Positions 1-8,897 of a stretch of 64,000 nucleotides of DNA are shown here, one piece after another. The notes beneath the pieces are model-generated. The model saw only the letters and a program-made list of their open reading frames with translations, did not search any database and was not told the origin of the DNA. This DNA is from Pseudoduganella violacea (lineage in GTDB: Bacteria; Pseudomonadota; Gammaproteobacteria; Burkholderiales; Burkholderiaceae_D): assembly GCF_014191875.1 (NCBI RefSeq), contig NZ_JACHXD010000024.1, forward strand, positions 1-64,000. Direction: 5' to 3'. Each line of letters starts with the position of its first letter. Positions within the stretch are counted from its first letter, which is position 1. A program made the translations under genes and the position numbers.

Positions 1-43
1 TAAATAAATTTGTGGACACAATCAATTTGCATCCCAAATTCAA

Positions 44-742
44 TCATGGCGACGCGCTGCACTCAATGGAAGACGGCGCTGGCGAGACGCTTACCTTTCG
101 CGGTGGTGCGCAGGCGTTTCGGATATGTTTAGCAACAAGCTTTGGCACTTCCTGCCAGGGATCGTCCAGGCTTTGGGCGAGTGCAAATTTGGCGCTGTCT
201 TCGTCTCCAATACCGCGCAAGGCAAGCAGGGCAAGTGAGCGTTGATGGTCGTCCCGGGCGCCTGAATACAGGGAGCGGAGAAACGCTCGCAATTCCGCTG
301 CTTGCGAGGCATCGGCGTCCGCGCTTGGCTTAAAACTGAGCATCAGATTGAGTGTCGCCGCAAGGCGCGCGGACATTTCGCAATCCCGGCATGGCTCGCT
401 GATGTAACTCCCGAAGGCCGTCATCAGTGCGTCTAGCGCTTCCTTCGTTCTCAGCTCTTCGAACAAGGCGAGAACAAAGGTTGGCAGTTCGGGTTCCGCG
501 CAGAGCCGAATTAGGCCGTCAAACCCTTCGCGGCAATAGGTGGAAACTACCTTGGCCCATGTTGCCAGGGGAACGTATAAAGGCTCATTTTTCTGAGCGT
601 CGAACGTATGCCATTGTAGCTCCGTACTCAATTCCTCAAGCGCCGCTGCCAGTGTCTCATCGGGATAGTTTGCTTCTTTCAGCAGGTGTTCGACTTCCAG
701 CGTCCCGGCCCTGGCCCGTTTTTTGATCGAAGTGATACTCAT
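44..742 (-). CDS. Hypothetical alpha-helical (HEAT-like) protein
   Basis: I do not recognise this 232-residue protein. It is cytoplasmic by appearance, with no signal peptide or membrane segment. It is made of short amphipathic helices rich in Leu, Ala and Glu; the stretch around residues 60-210, with LALLALRGIGDEDSAKFAL near the end, looks like HEAT or armadillo-type repeats. A CRDC pair sits near residue 120. The ATG at 742 is preferred over the upstream TTG at 754. It lies downstream of the M16 protease gene on the same strand, but a strong hairpin separates them, so it probably has its own promoter. The C-terminal tail is Ser/Pro-rich and probably disordered. Function unknown. Confidence 0.55.
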   Translation of the reverse strand: MSITSIKKRARAGTLEVEHLLKEANYPDETLAAALEELSTELQWHTFDAQKNEPLYVPLATWAKVVSTYCREGFDGLIRLCAEPELPTFVLALFEELRTKEALDALMTAFGSYISEPCRDCEMSARLAATLNLMLSFKPSADADASQAAELRAFLRSLYSGARDDHQRSLALLALRGIGDEDSAKFALAQSLDDPWQEVPKLVAKHIRNACAPPRKVSVSPAPSSIECSASP

Positions 743-780
743 ACTTGATAACAATGGGGTGATGAATTCGTGGCTGAATG

Positions 781-812
781 CTGGAGCAGACGCCAGGAGG
801 CGCCTGCTCCAG
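781..812 (-). terminator. Strong hairpin downstream of the M16 protease gene
   Basis: A 9-bp stem (CTGGAGCAG with CTGCTCCAG) continues, after a one-base bulge, into CGCC/GGCG around a four-base loop. It lies between the stop codon of the M16 gene and the start of the next minus-strand gene. There is no clear T-run, so termination activity is inferred from position and stability only. Confidence 0.45.
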
Positions 813-828
813 TCAAATCAACAACCGA

Positions 829-3648
829 TCAATTGGCGAACACGTTGGCCGCTGGCGTGATCTTCACCGCCTCCGGCTTGATGTTCAGCTTCAGATTGCC
901 GATGACCTGGTCTTCGTCCAGCAGTTCCTTCGGCTTGTTGCCGTCGTACTTGATGGGCGAGAAGGTGTCGCTGAGCAGCTTGTCCTTCAGGCCGGCCGCG
1001 TCCTTGGCGATCATCACCACCGACAGGTTTTTCGCCGACAGATGCTTGCGGATCGCGGCGTTCACATCATCCACGGTCAGCTTGCTCAGGCCGTCGCGCA
1101 TCAGCTTGGTGAACTCGGGTGTGCCGTACCACTGCGAATCGAGGGCGTAGCCGAGCTGCTGGTCCTGGGTCGAGGTCATGACGAAGACGTTCTTCATCAG
1201 GTAGCCGCGCGTGATCTCGAACTGTTCCTTGGTCAGGCCTTTGGCCACCAGCTTGTCCAGCTCCGTCAGCGCGATGCGCAGCGCCATGTGGGCGTTTTCC
1301 GGCGCGACTGGGCGCACCCAGATTTCGAACAGCTGCGCCTTGCGACCCAGGTTCGCGCTCGGGAAGAACTGGAACATCCCGCGTGGGAAGGCTTCGATGT
1401 AGGCATAGTCGCCGTAGTTCATGCCGCGGATTTCACGGATGCGCTGATACAGCAGGGAGCTGGAGGCGCGGTGTTCGCCGAGCCAGGTCTTGGCCAGCCA
1501 CAGGGCAGGGAAGTCGGCATGCGAGCGCGTCACCGTCAGCGGCAGACCGAAGGAGATGGCCGTGGCGCGGGTGTTCTTCTCGATGATTTCCACTTCCAGA
1601 CCGTTCGGCATTTTGCCGACCGGGATCGGCGTGGCGGCGAGGCCGGCGCCGGCCGGCAGGCGCGAGAGAGATTTCAGCAGCGAGGCCGACATGGCGTCCG
1701 ACACATCACCGGCCAGGCCGACGCGCAGCGCGCCTTGGGTGTAGGCCTTCTTGTAGAAGTCCTTCACATCGTCCAGCGTGATCGAGTCCAGGCCCGCCAC
1801 CGTGCCCAGGACCGGATGGCCGTAGCCGCTGCCGGCGAAGACATTGGTCTGCAGGCGTTCCTTGCCCAGTTCTTCCTCGTTATTGTCCTTCAGGTCGAGC
1901 AGCAGGGCGTTCTTCTGCGCGTCCTTCAGGCGGCGGAAGTCGTCCTCGCGGAAGCCCGGTGCGAGCAGTTGCGGCATCACGATGTCCTGGAACTGGCTCC
2001 AGTTATCCTTGTGGATGGTGCCGGTGAAGGTGGACATTTCCTTGTCGGTCTGTTCGCTGAAGCTGCCGGCCAGCGGGAACAACGCCTTGCTGATCTCGTC
2101 GATCTTGCGCTCGCTGGAACCGGCCGATGCGACCATGGCGGCGGTCAGCGCGGCCAGGCCTTCCTTGCCTTGCGGGTCGTGCGCCGAACCGGCGCCGAAT
2201 ACCAGCTTGTAGCGGATTTGTGGCAGCGCCGATTTCTGCACCAGCAGGTCGATCTTGGCCGTGTTCAGCTTCGGTTCCAGCGCCGCCAGCTTGGGCAGTT
2301 CGCCGATATCGGCCGGCAGCGCGCCGTTCGACAGCGTGGTGACGATCAGGCCTTCGTCGGTCAGGTATTTGCGCGCGGCCGCTTGCAGGTCGGCCGGGGT
2401 CAGGCTGTCGAGCACGCGGTAGTAGTTATTTAGCGTACCGTAGGAGCGGTTGAAGTGGACGTAGGAGGCCAGCATGCCGGCGATCTGCTCGGTGTTGTCC
2501 AGCGAACGGATCACGCCATACTTCAACGCCGACTTGGCGTCGGCCAGGGATTTTTCGCCAACCGGCTCGGAACGCAGCTTGGCGACGGTTTCCATGATGG
2601 CGTTGCGCACATAGACCGTATCCTCGGCCTTCTTGACGCGGGCGCCGATCACGGCCAGCGTCGGGTCGACGCGGTTCGGCGTGCTGTCGAACAGCTGGTC
2701 GATCTTCTGCTCGTCCTGTACCAGGCGCTTGTACAGCGCGGAGGTGCGGCCGAAGGACAGGGACAGCAGCACGCTCAGCGCGGCCTGGTCCTTCTGCTTT
2801 TCGGAGAAGGCTGGCGCGCGGAAGGCGACCGAGACCCAAGGCAGGGTCGGCGTGGCCCAGGTGACGTGCTTGTACAGCGCCGCTTTCGGCGCCGGTTCGA
2901 CCGGCACATCGACCTTGTAAGTGCCGCGCTGCCATTTGCTCCAGTATTTTTCGACCAGGGCGACGGCTTTCTGCGGCTCGACATCGCCGGCCACGATGAT
3001 GGTGGTGCGTTCGGGGCGATACCAGCGGTCGAAGAAGACTTTGGAATAGGCGTACTGATTGGGCATGTCCTCGATGTCCTTCAGGAAGCCCATCGTGGTG
3101 TGCTTATAGGTGTGCTTTTCGTAGGCCGTGTCGCGCATGGCCTCGAACAGCTTGGAAACCGGGTTGGCGCTGTTCTTGTTGTACTCGCCCAGCACGGCGC
3201 GCGATTCGGTCTTGAACACGTCTTCGCCGTAGGACAGATGCTGGAAGCGGTCGGCTTCGACCTTCAGCACCGTTTCCAGGTCTTCCTTGGCGAAGGTGGT
3301 GTGGTAGTTGGTCAGGTCGTCGCTGGTGTAGGCGTTCTGGCGCGCGCCGGCGCGGGTGATGATGTCCTGGTATTTTTCGGGCGGATATTCCTTGGTCCCA
3401 CGGAACATCATATGCTCGAAGAAGTGGGCGAAGCCGGATTTGCCCGGTTCCACTTCGTTGCGCGAACCGGTCTGTACCGGGATCTGCAGCGAAACGATAT
3501 TCGGGAAGCCGGTCGGCACCACGATGATCTTCAAGCCATTCGGCAGCACTTTTTCGGTGGCCTTGAAGGGCAGCAGATCGGGCGCGGCCGGCGCGGCAAA
3601 CACTGGCGCCGACAGGGCCAGGGTCAGCAGGGGAATCACTCTTGACAC
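829..3648 (-). CDS. Periplasmic M16-family zinc metalloprotease (two M16 domains)
   Basis: A pitrilysin/M16 peptidase that would degrade peptides in the periplasm. The 939-residue product starts with a signal peptide of about 18 residues ending in VFA. The N-terminal M16 domain carries the inverted zinc motif HFFEH at residues 75-79, with a downstream Glu in ESRAVLGEYN as the likely third ligand. The C-terminal M16 domain (about 480-900) keeps the fold but lacks HxxEH, as expected for the non-catalytic half that closes the chamber. The start is GTG at 3648, chosen because AAGGAGAG lies just upstream. The length fits the two-domain bacterial M16 class found as a single gene in many proteobacteria. 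It is divergent from the M10 protease gene across about 150 bases. Confidence 0.9.
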   Translation of the reverse strand: MSRVIPLLTLALSAPVFAAPAAPDLLPFKATEKVLPNGLKIIVVPTGFPNIVSLQIPVQTGSRNEVEPGKSGFAHFFEHMMFRGTKEYPPEKYQDIITRAGARQNAYTSDDLTNYHTTFAKEDLETVLKVEADRFQHLSYGEDVFKTESRAVLGEYNKNSANPVSKLFEAMRDTAYEKHTYKHTTMGFLKDIEDMPNQYAYSKVFFDRWYRPERTTIIVAGDVEPQKAVALVEKYWSKWQRGTYKVDVPVEPAPKAALYKHVTWATPTLPWVSVAFRAPAFSEKQKDQAALSVLLSLSFGRTSALYKRLVQDEQKIDQLFDSTPNRVDPTLAVIGARVKKAEDTVYVRNAIMETVAKLRSEPVGEKSLADAKSALKYGVIRSLDNTEQIAGMLASYVHFNRSYGTLNNYYRVLDSLTPADLQAAARKYLTDEGLIVTTLSNGALPADIGELPKLAALEPKLNTAKIDLLVQKSALPQIRYKLVFGAGSAHDPQGKEGLAALTAAMVASAGSSERKIDEISKALFPLAGSFSEQTDKEMSTFTGTIHKDNWSQFQDIVMPQLLAPGFREDDFRRLKDAQKNALLLDLKDNNEEELGKERLQTNVFAGSGYGHPVLGTVAGLDSITLDDVKDFYKKAYTQGALRVGLAGDVSDAMSASLLKSLSRLPAGAGLAATPIPVGKMPNGLEVEIIEKNTRATAISFGLPLTVTRSHADFPALWLAKTWLGEHRASSSLLYQRIREIRGMNYGDYAYIEAFPRGMFQFFPSANLGRKAQLFEIWVRPVAPENAHMALRIALTELDKLVAKGLTKEQFEITRGYLMKNVFVMTSTQDQQLGYALDSQWYGTPEFTKLMRDGLSKLTVDDVNAAIRKHLSAKNLSVVMIAKDAAGLKDKLLSDTFSPIKYDGNKPKELLDEDQVIGNLKLNIKPEAVKITPAANVFAN

Positions 3649-3801
3649 GTTCTCTCCTTGGGTTCTAGCTGGTCTTTTTCATAGTGTTGTTCATCTTTCT
3701 ACGTAACAACGCCGCCAGAATAAAATATTTCACTAGGACATGTATAGCGAAATTCGCGTGTTACCATCTGCGCGTGTCCGATTCCTCATCTACTCACGCC
3801 C

Positions 3802-5514
3802 ATGTTCTTCACCACCGGGATTAATTCGATTGACGCTCTGGTTTATGGCAGCTGGAACAGCTTGCCCAAGACCGCGATCAACCTGACCTACAGTTTCCTG
3901 AGCACCCCGCCGCGGGACGCTTCCAGCGAAGACTCGAACGGCTTTGCCGCGATGAACAGCCTGCAGCGCGATGCCGCGCGCGCGGCGCTGGCGAAGTGGG
4001 CGTCGGTGGCCAATATCGCTTTCAGCGAAGTGCTGGGCGGCGGCCAGATCCAGTTTGGCACGAATGACCAGGGATCGCGCAGCAGCGCGTATGCCTACCT
4101 GCCCGAACCCGGCCTGCCGACGACCTATCTTTATCTAAATAACAAGTCCAGTTCCAGCAGTAATTTCGCCGACGGCTCGTATGGCGCGACTGTGATGCTG
4201 CATGAGCTGGGCCATACCCTGGGCTTGAAACACCCCGGCAACTATGATTCCGGCGGCAGCACCATCGGCGGCCCTTACCTGCCGGCCAGCACCGATACGG
4301 TGGATTACACGCAGATGTCGTACAACCCTGGCGTGGCCTCGTCCAAAACCGGCAAGTACGCCACCACGCCTATGCTCTACGATATCCAGGCCATGCAGTA
4401 TTTGTATGGCGCGAATATGAGCTACCACAGTGGCGACGATGTGTATTCCTTCAGCGCCGCTCAGCCCGCCATGTGCATATGGGATGCGGGCGGCGCCGAT
4501 ACGCTCGACTTCTCGGCCTGCACGGGACGGGTGGTCATCAATCTGAATGCCGGCCAGTTCAGCGAAACGGCGCCGGGCTTGAACAATGTCTCAATCGCCT
4601 ATGGCGTGACGGTGGAGAGTGTCATTGCCGGCTCCGGCGGCTCCACCATCTACGGCAACGCCGCAGGGAACTACATCACCGGCGGCGGCGGCGCCGATGT
4701 GGTGTACCAGGGAGCGGGCAATGACCGTATCATCGGTGGCGAGGGCACCGATACGGTGGTGTACAACGGCGCTTTCTCGCAATACAAGATCGTTCGCCAA
4801 CCAGGCAGCGTGACGGTGCAGGGCGAAGGTAACGATACGCTAAGTTCCGTGGAGTTGCTGCGCTTTAGTGACCGCACGATGGCCGTGGCCGACTTGCCCA
4901 TCCTGGTGACTTCGCATTTGGGCACTGCCGGACCGGACCGCTTTGCGGCCAGCGGCGGCGGCGAGAGCTTCGACGGCGGCGCGGGTCTGGATACGGTGTC
5001 CTATGGCGGCGCGCGAGCCGCTTACACGGTAGTACGTGATGGCGCCACCTTCCAGGTGCGCGGCCAGGCCGGCACCGATGTCTTGACCGGGATTGAGCGC
5101 CTTCAGTTTGGCGATGGCGCCCTGGCGCTGGACAGCGACGCAACGGCCGGCCAGCTCTATCGTCTCTATCTGTCTACCTATGCCCGCACGCCTGATGAGG
5201 GAGGCATGGGCTTCTGGCTGGAGATGATAAATCGGGGCGTCAATATGGAAACCGTTGCCAATGCCTTTATCACCAGCGCGGAGTTTTACAGCATCTACGG
5301 CCGGAATCTGGATGATGACCGCTATGTCAACCAGCTTTACTTCAATATCCTGCATCGCGACCCCGATCCGGGCGGCAAAGCCTTCTACGTGAATGCACTG
5401 CATAACGGCATTTCGCGCGAGGTCGTTTTGTTGAGCATTTCCGATTCGCCGGAACTAAAAGCCTCCCTGGTCGGCATCATGCCGGACGCCATCGCCTACC
5501 AGGCCTTTGGCTAA
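3802..5514 (+). CDS. Secreted serralysin-type M10 metalloprotease with DUF4214
   Basis: A metzincin of the serralysin/M10 type. The zinc motif HELGHTLGLKH occupies residues 134-144, and a Met-turn (QMSYN) follows about 40 residues later. The middle has RTX-like Gly/Asp-rich calcium-binding turns (GGGGADVVYQGAGND near residue 295). The C-terminus from about 445 is a DUF4214 domain with the usual RLYLSTYARTPDEGG and LHRDPDPGG repeats. There is no N-terminal signal peptide, which fits type I secretion through a C-terminal signal. No ABC exporter or membrane fusion protein gene lies nearby, so the exporter must be elsewhere. It stands alone and is convergent with the diguanylate cyclase gene. Substrate unknown. 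Confidence 0.85.
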   Translation: MFFTTGINSIDALVYGSWNSLPKTAINLTYSFLSTPPRDASSEDSNGFAAMNSLQRDAARAALAKWASVANIAFSEVLGGGQIQFGTNDQGSRSSAYAYLPEPGLPTTYLYLNNKSSSSSNFADGSYGATVMLHELGHTLGLKHPGNYDSGGSTIGGPYLPASTDTVDYTQMSYNPGVASSKTGKYATTPMLYDIQAMQYLYGANMSYHSGDDVYSFSAAQPAMCIWDAGGADTLDFSACTGRVVINLNAGQFSETAPGLNNVSIAYGVTVESVIAGSGGSTIYGNAAGNYITGGGGADVVYQGAGNDRIIGGEGTDTVVYNGAFSQYKIVRQPGSVTVQGEGNDTLSSVELLRFSDRTMAVADLPILVTSHLGTAGPDRFAASGGGESFDGGAGLDTVSYGGARAAYTVVRDGATFQVRGQAGTDVLTGIERLQFGDGALALDSDATAGQLYRLYLSTYARTPDEGGMGFWLEMINRGVNMETVANAFITSAEFYSIYGRNLDDDRYVNQLYFNILHRDPDPGGKAFYVNALHNGISREVVLLSISDSPELKASLVGIMPDAIAYQAFG

Positions 5515-5526
5515 AAGCCTTCCCGC

Positions 5527-5543
5527 CCGCCCTCATTGGGCGG
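5527..5543. terminator. Weak hairpin between convergent genes
   Basis: CCGCCC and GGGCGG form a 6-bp stem around a five-base loop, exactly between the M10 protease stop and the convergent cyclase stop. No T-run, so this is only a candidate. Confidence 0.25.
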
Positions 5544-6582
5544 TGGCATCCAGTTCGCGTCCTGCTGTTCCCCGCGCCGGCTCCTGAAGGGGCAGGCTGA
5601 TGCGGTTGCGGCCCAGGCGCTTGGCGCGGTAGAGCGCGGCGTCGGCCGTGGCCACCAGCTGCTGCGGTTCTTCGCCCGCCGCCGCCAGCGCGGTCGCCGC
5701 GCCGATGCTGACGGTGACATAGGGCTGGGCCGAGCCGACGTTCGGCAATTGCAGGCGCTCGATGCGGCTGCGCACCCGTTCCGCCACGATGGCCGCGCCT
5801 TTCAGCGCCTGGTTCGGCAGGATCACGGCAAACTCTTCGCCGCCGTAGCGCGCCACCAGATCGTTGGCGCGCATTTCGCTCGCCAGGGCTGCGGCCACCT
5901 TCTGCAGGCATTGATCGCCGCCCAGATGGCCGTGGGTGTCGTTGTACTGCTTGAAATTGTCCACGTCGACCATGAGCAGCGACAGCGGCTGCTGCTGGCG
6001 CAGGGCGCGCTGCCATTCGGCGCGCAAGGTGTCGTCGAAGCAGCGGCGGTTGGCGAGACCGGTCAGGCCGTCGCGCGTGGCCAACTGCTCCAGGGCGATC
6101 TGGGCTTTCTTCTCGTTCGTCATATCGCGCATGGTTTCCACTACGGCGACGATGCGGCCTTCCTTATCGTAGATCGGGCTGGCGTCGGCCGCCAGGTAGC
6201 AGCGCCGGCCTACGCGCGGCATATCGCACCAGTTTTCGGCGCATAAGCCTTCACGCTGCTGGGGACGCGGGCGGGCGCTGTCGTAGAGTTGGCGGATTTC
6301 CTCGGTGCGGCCTTGCAGCACCAGGTCGGCCAGGGTGGCGCGCGGCCGGTTGTAAAAACAGCGCCAGTGATCGCTGGTGCCGATCACTTCGCTGGCGGCC
6401 ACGCCGGTCAGCCGTTCGCAGGCGCGGTTCCAGATCAGCACGCGGCGTTGCTGGTCCAGCACGAAGACCGGAATGACCAGCAACTCCATGAGATCCAGGT
6501 CAAAGCCTGGCGGCGGAACGGGCTGGGGCGGTGCGGGCGGGGAAACATCCGTCGTCCGTGGAAGCGTTTGCGCAGTAGTCAT
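5533..6582 (-). CDS. PAS-GGDEF diguanylate cyclase
   Basis: Makes the second messenger c-di-GMP from two GTP. The 349-residue protein has a Pro-rich N-terminus, a PAS domain (about 30-160, with VIPVFVLDQQRRVLIWN at its start and a Cys-containing FYNRPRA region) and a GGDEF domain from about 170. The active-site loop reads GGEEF, which is competent. An RAND (RxxD) inhibitory I-site lies exactly five residues upstream, so product inhibition is expected. There are no membrane segments, so it probably senses a cytoplasmic cue. The ATG at 6582 follows an AAAGGA ribosome site. It is upstream of nothing on its own strand and about 90 bases from the histidine kinase gene. Confidence 0.9.
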   Translation of the reverse strand: MTTAQTLPRTTDVSPPAPPQPVPPPGFDLDLMELLVIPVFVLDQQRRVLIWNRACERLTGVAASEVIGTSDHWRCFYNRPRATLADLVLQGRTEEIRQLYDSARPRPQQREGLCAENWCDMPRVGRRCYLAADASPIYDKEGRIVAVVETMRDMTNEKKAQIALEQLATRDGLTGLANRRCFDDTLRAEWQRALRQQQPLSLLMVDVDNFKQYNDTHGHLGGDQCLQKVAAALASEMRANDLVARYGGEEFAVILPNQALKGAAIVAERVRSRIERLQLPNVGSAQPYVTVSIGAATALAAAGEEPQQLVATADAALYRAKRLGRNRISLPLQEPARGTAGRELDATAQ

Positions 6583-6673
6583 TGGGCCGTCCTTTTATGG
6601 GCTGGCAGTGGTGGGGCGACGATTTCGCCTTCCGCTTCACTCATTCTGCTATTCCCAAGCGTGGCGCCTTTGA

Positions 6674-7609
6674 TTAATCGCAAATCTCGCTCTGATCCGG
6701 CGCAATATCTTTTCTTTGAGAAACTATCGGAATAGCAGCCAGCAAGGTGGTGCCCTGGCCGGGTTTGCTCTCCAGCGTGAGCTGGCCGCCCGCCGCCTGC
6801 AGGCGTTCGGCCAGGCCTGGCAAGCCGTAGCCGCGCCGCCGGCTCTGGTGTGGCAAGCCGACGCCGTTATCGCGCACGCTCAGGCTGAGCAGAGTGGGGC
6901 TGCTGGCCAGCGCGATGCACACTTCGCTGGCGCAGGCGTGGCGTGCCACATTCGACAGCGCTTCCTGCAACATGCGGTACAGCGCCGCCTCGGCCTCGGC
7001 GCGGCCAGGATCGCCGCTGCCGGCTTCGGCGCGCGCATCTTCGAACGCTTCCAGCTTGCAGGGAATGCCGCAGGTACGGGTGAATTCGCGCGCCTGCTGT
7101 TGTATGGCGCGGCGCAGGCCATGTTGCAGTGCGGTAGGCCGTAAATTGTTCAAAATTGCCCGCAGGGAACGCAACGCCAGGCCCAAGTGCTCTTCCAGCA
7201 TCAGTAAGCCTTGCGCCATCCAGTCGGGCAGCTGCGGATTTCGGCGCAACACGCAGATTTCCAGTTGCAAGGCCAGCATGTACTGGCCCAGGTCGTCGTG
7301 GATGTCGCGCGCGATGCGCAAGCGTTCACCATGGCAGACATGGTCCTGCTTGGCAGCCAGGGCGCACAACTGCTGGTGCGCTTCCAGCAGGCGCCGTTCG
7401 GATTCGTCCTGGTGCTTGTGGCTGGCCGTGAGCTGGGCCTGCAAGCCGTGCAGCGTGTGCTGCTGGCGGCGCAAGCGCCACAGCAGCGTCAGGACCAGCA
7501 GGGACAGCAGCATGGCGCAAAGGGCCAGTACTTCGATCTGCATGGCCGGCGGCCAGAACAGGGGCAGATTGATGGCGGCGTTGGGCGAAGGCGGGAGCAG
7601 GGCGGGCAT
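6674..7609 (-). CDS. NarX/DegS-type sensor histidine kinase
   Basis: A two-component sensor of the HisKA_3 class, 311 residues. One membrane helix lies at about residues 25-47, followed by a coiled-coil linker. The phospho-acceptor motif is RIARDIHDDLGQ near residue 105, and the ATPase carries an N-box (EALSNVARHA) and a G1 box (DNGVGLP). The start is ATG at 7609, with GGAG seven bases upstream; the upstream GTG at 7630 is less likely. The periplasmic part is almost absent, so the signal is probably membrane or cytoplasmic. No LuxR-type response regulator gene is adjacent, so it is an orphan here. It lies on the same strand as the cyclase gene, about 90 bases upstream of it. Confidence 0.85.
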   Translation of the reverse strand: MPALLPPSPNAAINLPLFWPPAMQIEVLALCAMLLSLLVLTLLWRLRRQQHTLHGLQAQLTASHKHQDESERRLLEAHQQLCALAAKQDHVCHGERLRIARDIHDDLGQYMLALQLEICVLRRNPQLPDWMAQGLLMLEEHLGLALRSLRAILNNLRPTALQHGLRRAIQQQAREFTRTCGIPCKLEAFEDARAEAGSGDPGRAEAEAALYRMLQEALSNVARHACASEVCIALASSPTLLSLSVRDNGVGLPHQSRRRGYGLPGLAERLQAAGGQLTLESKPGQGTTLLAAIPIVSQRKDIAPDQSEICD

Positions 7610-7758
7610 GATGGGCTCCGGAATGGGCACGCCTCACAGTAGCGCGCCCATTCAGGTGCAATATTGCTGAATGTCAAAATTGCCCGCTGGATAGGCCAAT
7701 TCGGCTGCCTTGGGCCGGCGTTTCGTCGGCGGACTGGGCGGAAAAGCCACATCCGGCA

Positions 7759-7764
7759 TATAAT
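7759..7764 (+). promoter_or_regulatory. Consensus -10 box upstream of queE
   Basis: A perfect TATAAT lies 46 bases before the queE start codon. No good -35 hexamer was found at 16-18 bases spacing. The predicted leader of about 40 bases contains a small GGAC/GTCC hairpin. Confidence 0.4.
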
Positions 7765-7809
7765 AGAGGGTTGCCCCTCCGGACTTCGTGTCCGTTTCCA
7801 GGAAATATT

Positions 7810-8445
7810 GTGACTTACAGCATCAAAGAGATCTTCTACACCTTGCAGGGCGAAGGCGCCCACGCGGGCCGTCCTGCCGTGTTCTGCCGCTTCTCGGGCT
7901 GCAATCTGTGGACTGGGCGCGAAAGCGACCGCGCCAGCGCCGTCTGCCAGTTCTGCGACACCGATTTCGTCGGCACGGACGGCGAGGGCGGCGGCAAGTT
8001 TGCCACCGCCGAAGCGCTGGCCGCCAAGATCAATGGCCTGTGGCCGGACACCCATACCGCCAGCAAATACGTGGTCTTCACCGGCGGCGAGCCGCTGCTG
8101 CAGCTCGACGCGCCCTTGATTGCCGCCATGCACGCGGCCGGCTTCACCATCGCCATCGAAACCAATGGCACGATGGTGGTGCCGCCCGGCGTCGACTGGG
8201 TCTGCGTCAGCCCCAAGATGGGCTCCCAGCTGGTGGTCCATAAAGGCAATGAAATCAAGGTGGTGATTCCACAGGCCGGGCAAGACCTGGCCGCCTACGA
8301 GGGCCTGGATTTCGAGAATTTCTTCGTGCAGCCGATGGATGGCCCCCTGGCCGAATTCAACACCCGTCTGGCGATCGAAACCTGCAAGCGCAATCCGAAA
8401 TGGAAGCTGAGCTTGCAAACCCATAAACTGTTGCAAATACCTTAA
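7810..8445 (+). CDS. queE: 7-carboxy-7-deazaguanine synthase
   Basis: A radical-SAM enzyme that converts 6-carboxytetrahydropterin to 7-carboxy-7-deazaguanine in the queuosine/preQ0 pathway. The 211-residue protein begins MTYSIKEIFYTLQGEGAHAG, the family signature. Its 4Fe-4S cysteines are spaced C-X14-C-X2-C (GCNLW ... VCQFCDTDF) instead of C-X3-C-X2-C, the variant known from Burkholderia QueE. FTGGEPLLQ gives the SAM-binding motif. The start is GTG at 7810, which begins exactly at the conserved N-terminus; an upstream TTG would add 13 non-conserved residues. It is followed five bases later by queD, which makes its substrate. Confidence 0.93.
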   Translation: MTYSIKEIFYTLQGEGAHAGRPAVFCRFSGCNLWTGRESDRASAVCQFCDTDFVGTDGEGGGKFATAEALAAKINGLWPDTHTASKYVVFTGGEPLLQLDAPLIAAMHAAGFTIAIETNGTMVVPPGVDWVCVSPKMGSQLVVHKGNEIKVVIPQAGQDLAAYEGLDFENFFVQPMDGPLAEFNTRLAIETCKRNPKWKLSLQTHKLLQIP

Positions 8446-8450
8446 ACACA

Positions 8451-8897
8451 ATGCTGACCATTACCCGCAAGCTCGAATTCGATGCCGGCCACCGGATTCC
8501 CGACCACAAAAGCCAGTGCCGCAACCTGCACGGCCACCGCTACACCCTGGAAATCACCCTGACCGGCCAGGTGATCAGCGCCGAAGGCAATTCCGACAAC
8601 GGCATGATCATGGATTTCTCCGATGTGAAAGCCATCGCCAAGGAACACTTGGTGGACGTCTGGGACCACGCCTTCCTGGTCTATGAGAAGGATGCCGCCG
8701 TCAAGGAGTTCCTGGCCTCGCTGCCGGGCCACAAGACCGTGGTGATCGACCGCATCCCGACCGTGGAGAACCTGGCGCAAGTCGCCTTCGAGATCCTGAA
8801 AGCGGCCTACAAGGACCGCTACGGCACCGGCCTGCACCTGCACAAGCTGGTGCTGCATGAAACCCCGAACTGCTGGGCCGAGATTACCGATGCCTGA
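8451..8897 (+). CDS. queD: 6-carboxy-5,6,7,8-tetrahydropterin synthase
   Basis: Converts 7,8-dihydroneopterin triphosphate to 6-carboxytetrahydropterin, the substrate of QueE. The 148-residue protein shows the zinc histidines of the PTPS fold (AGHRIPDH and NLHGHRYTLEI), the catalytic Cys in SQCRNLHGH, and a C-terminal LHETPNCWAEI with the conserved Glu. The ATG at 8451 follows the queE stop by five bases. The last codons overlap the start of tadA by eight bases, which suggests translational coupling. queC and queF are not in the window. Confidence 0.93.
   Translation: MLTITRKLEFDAGHRIPDHKSQCRNLHGHRYTLEITLTGQVISAEGNSDNGMIMDFSDVKAIAKEHLVDVWDHAFLVYEKDAAVKEFLASLPGHKTVVIDRIPTVENLAQVAFEILKAAYKDRYGTGLHLHKLVLHETPNCWAEITDA

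Noticed and set aside
778..2433. 551-codon plus-strand frame inside the M16 gene region
   Set aside because: It is a shadow of the M16 protease frame and has no recognisable protein features.
7765..7809. Possible preQ1 riboswitch in the queE leader
   Set aside because: The leader is only about 40 bases and has small hairpins, but neither the preQ1-I loop pattern nor an A-rich tail is visible; a covariance-model search would decide.
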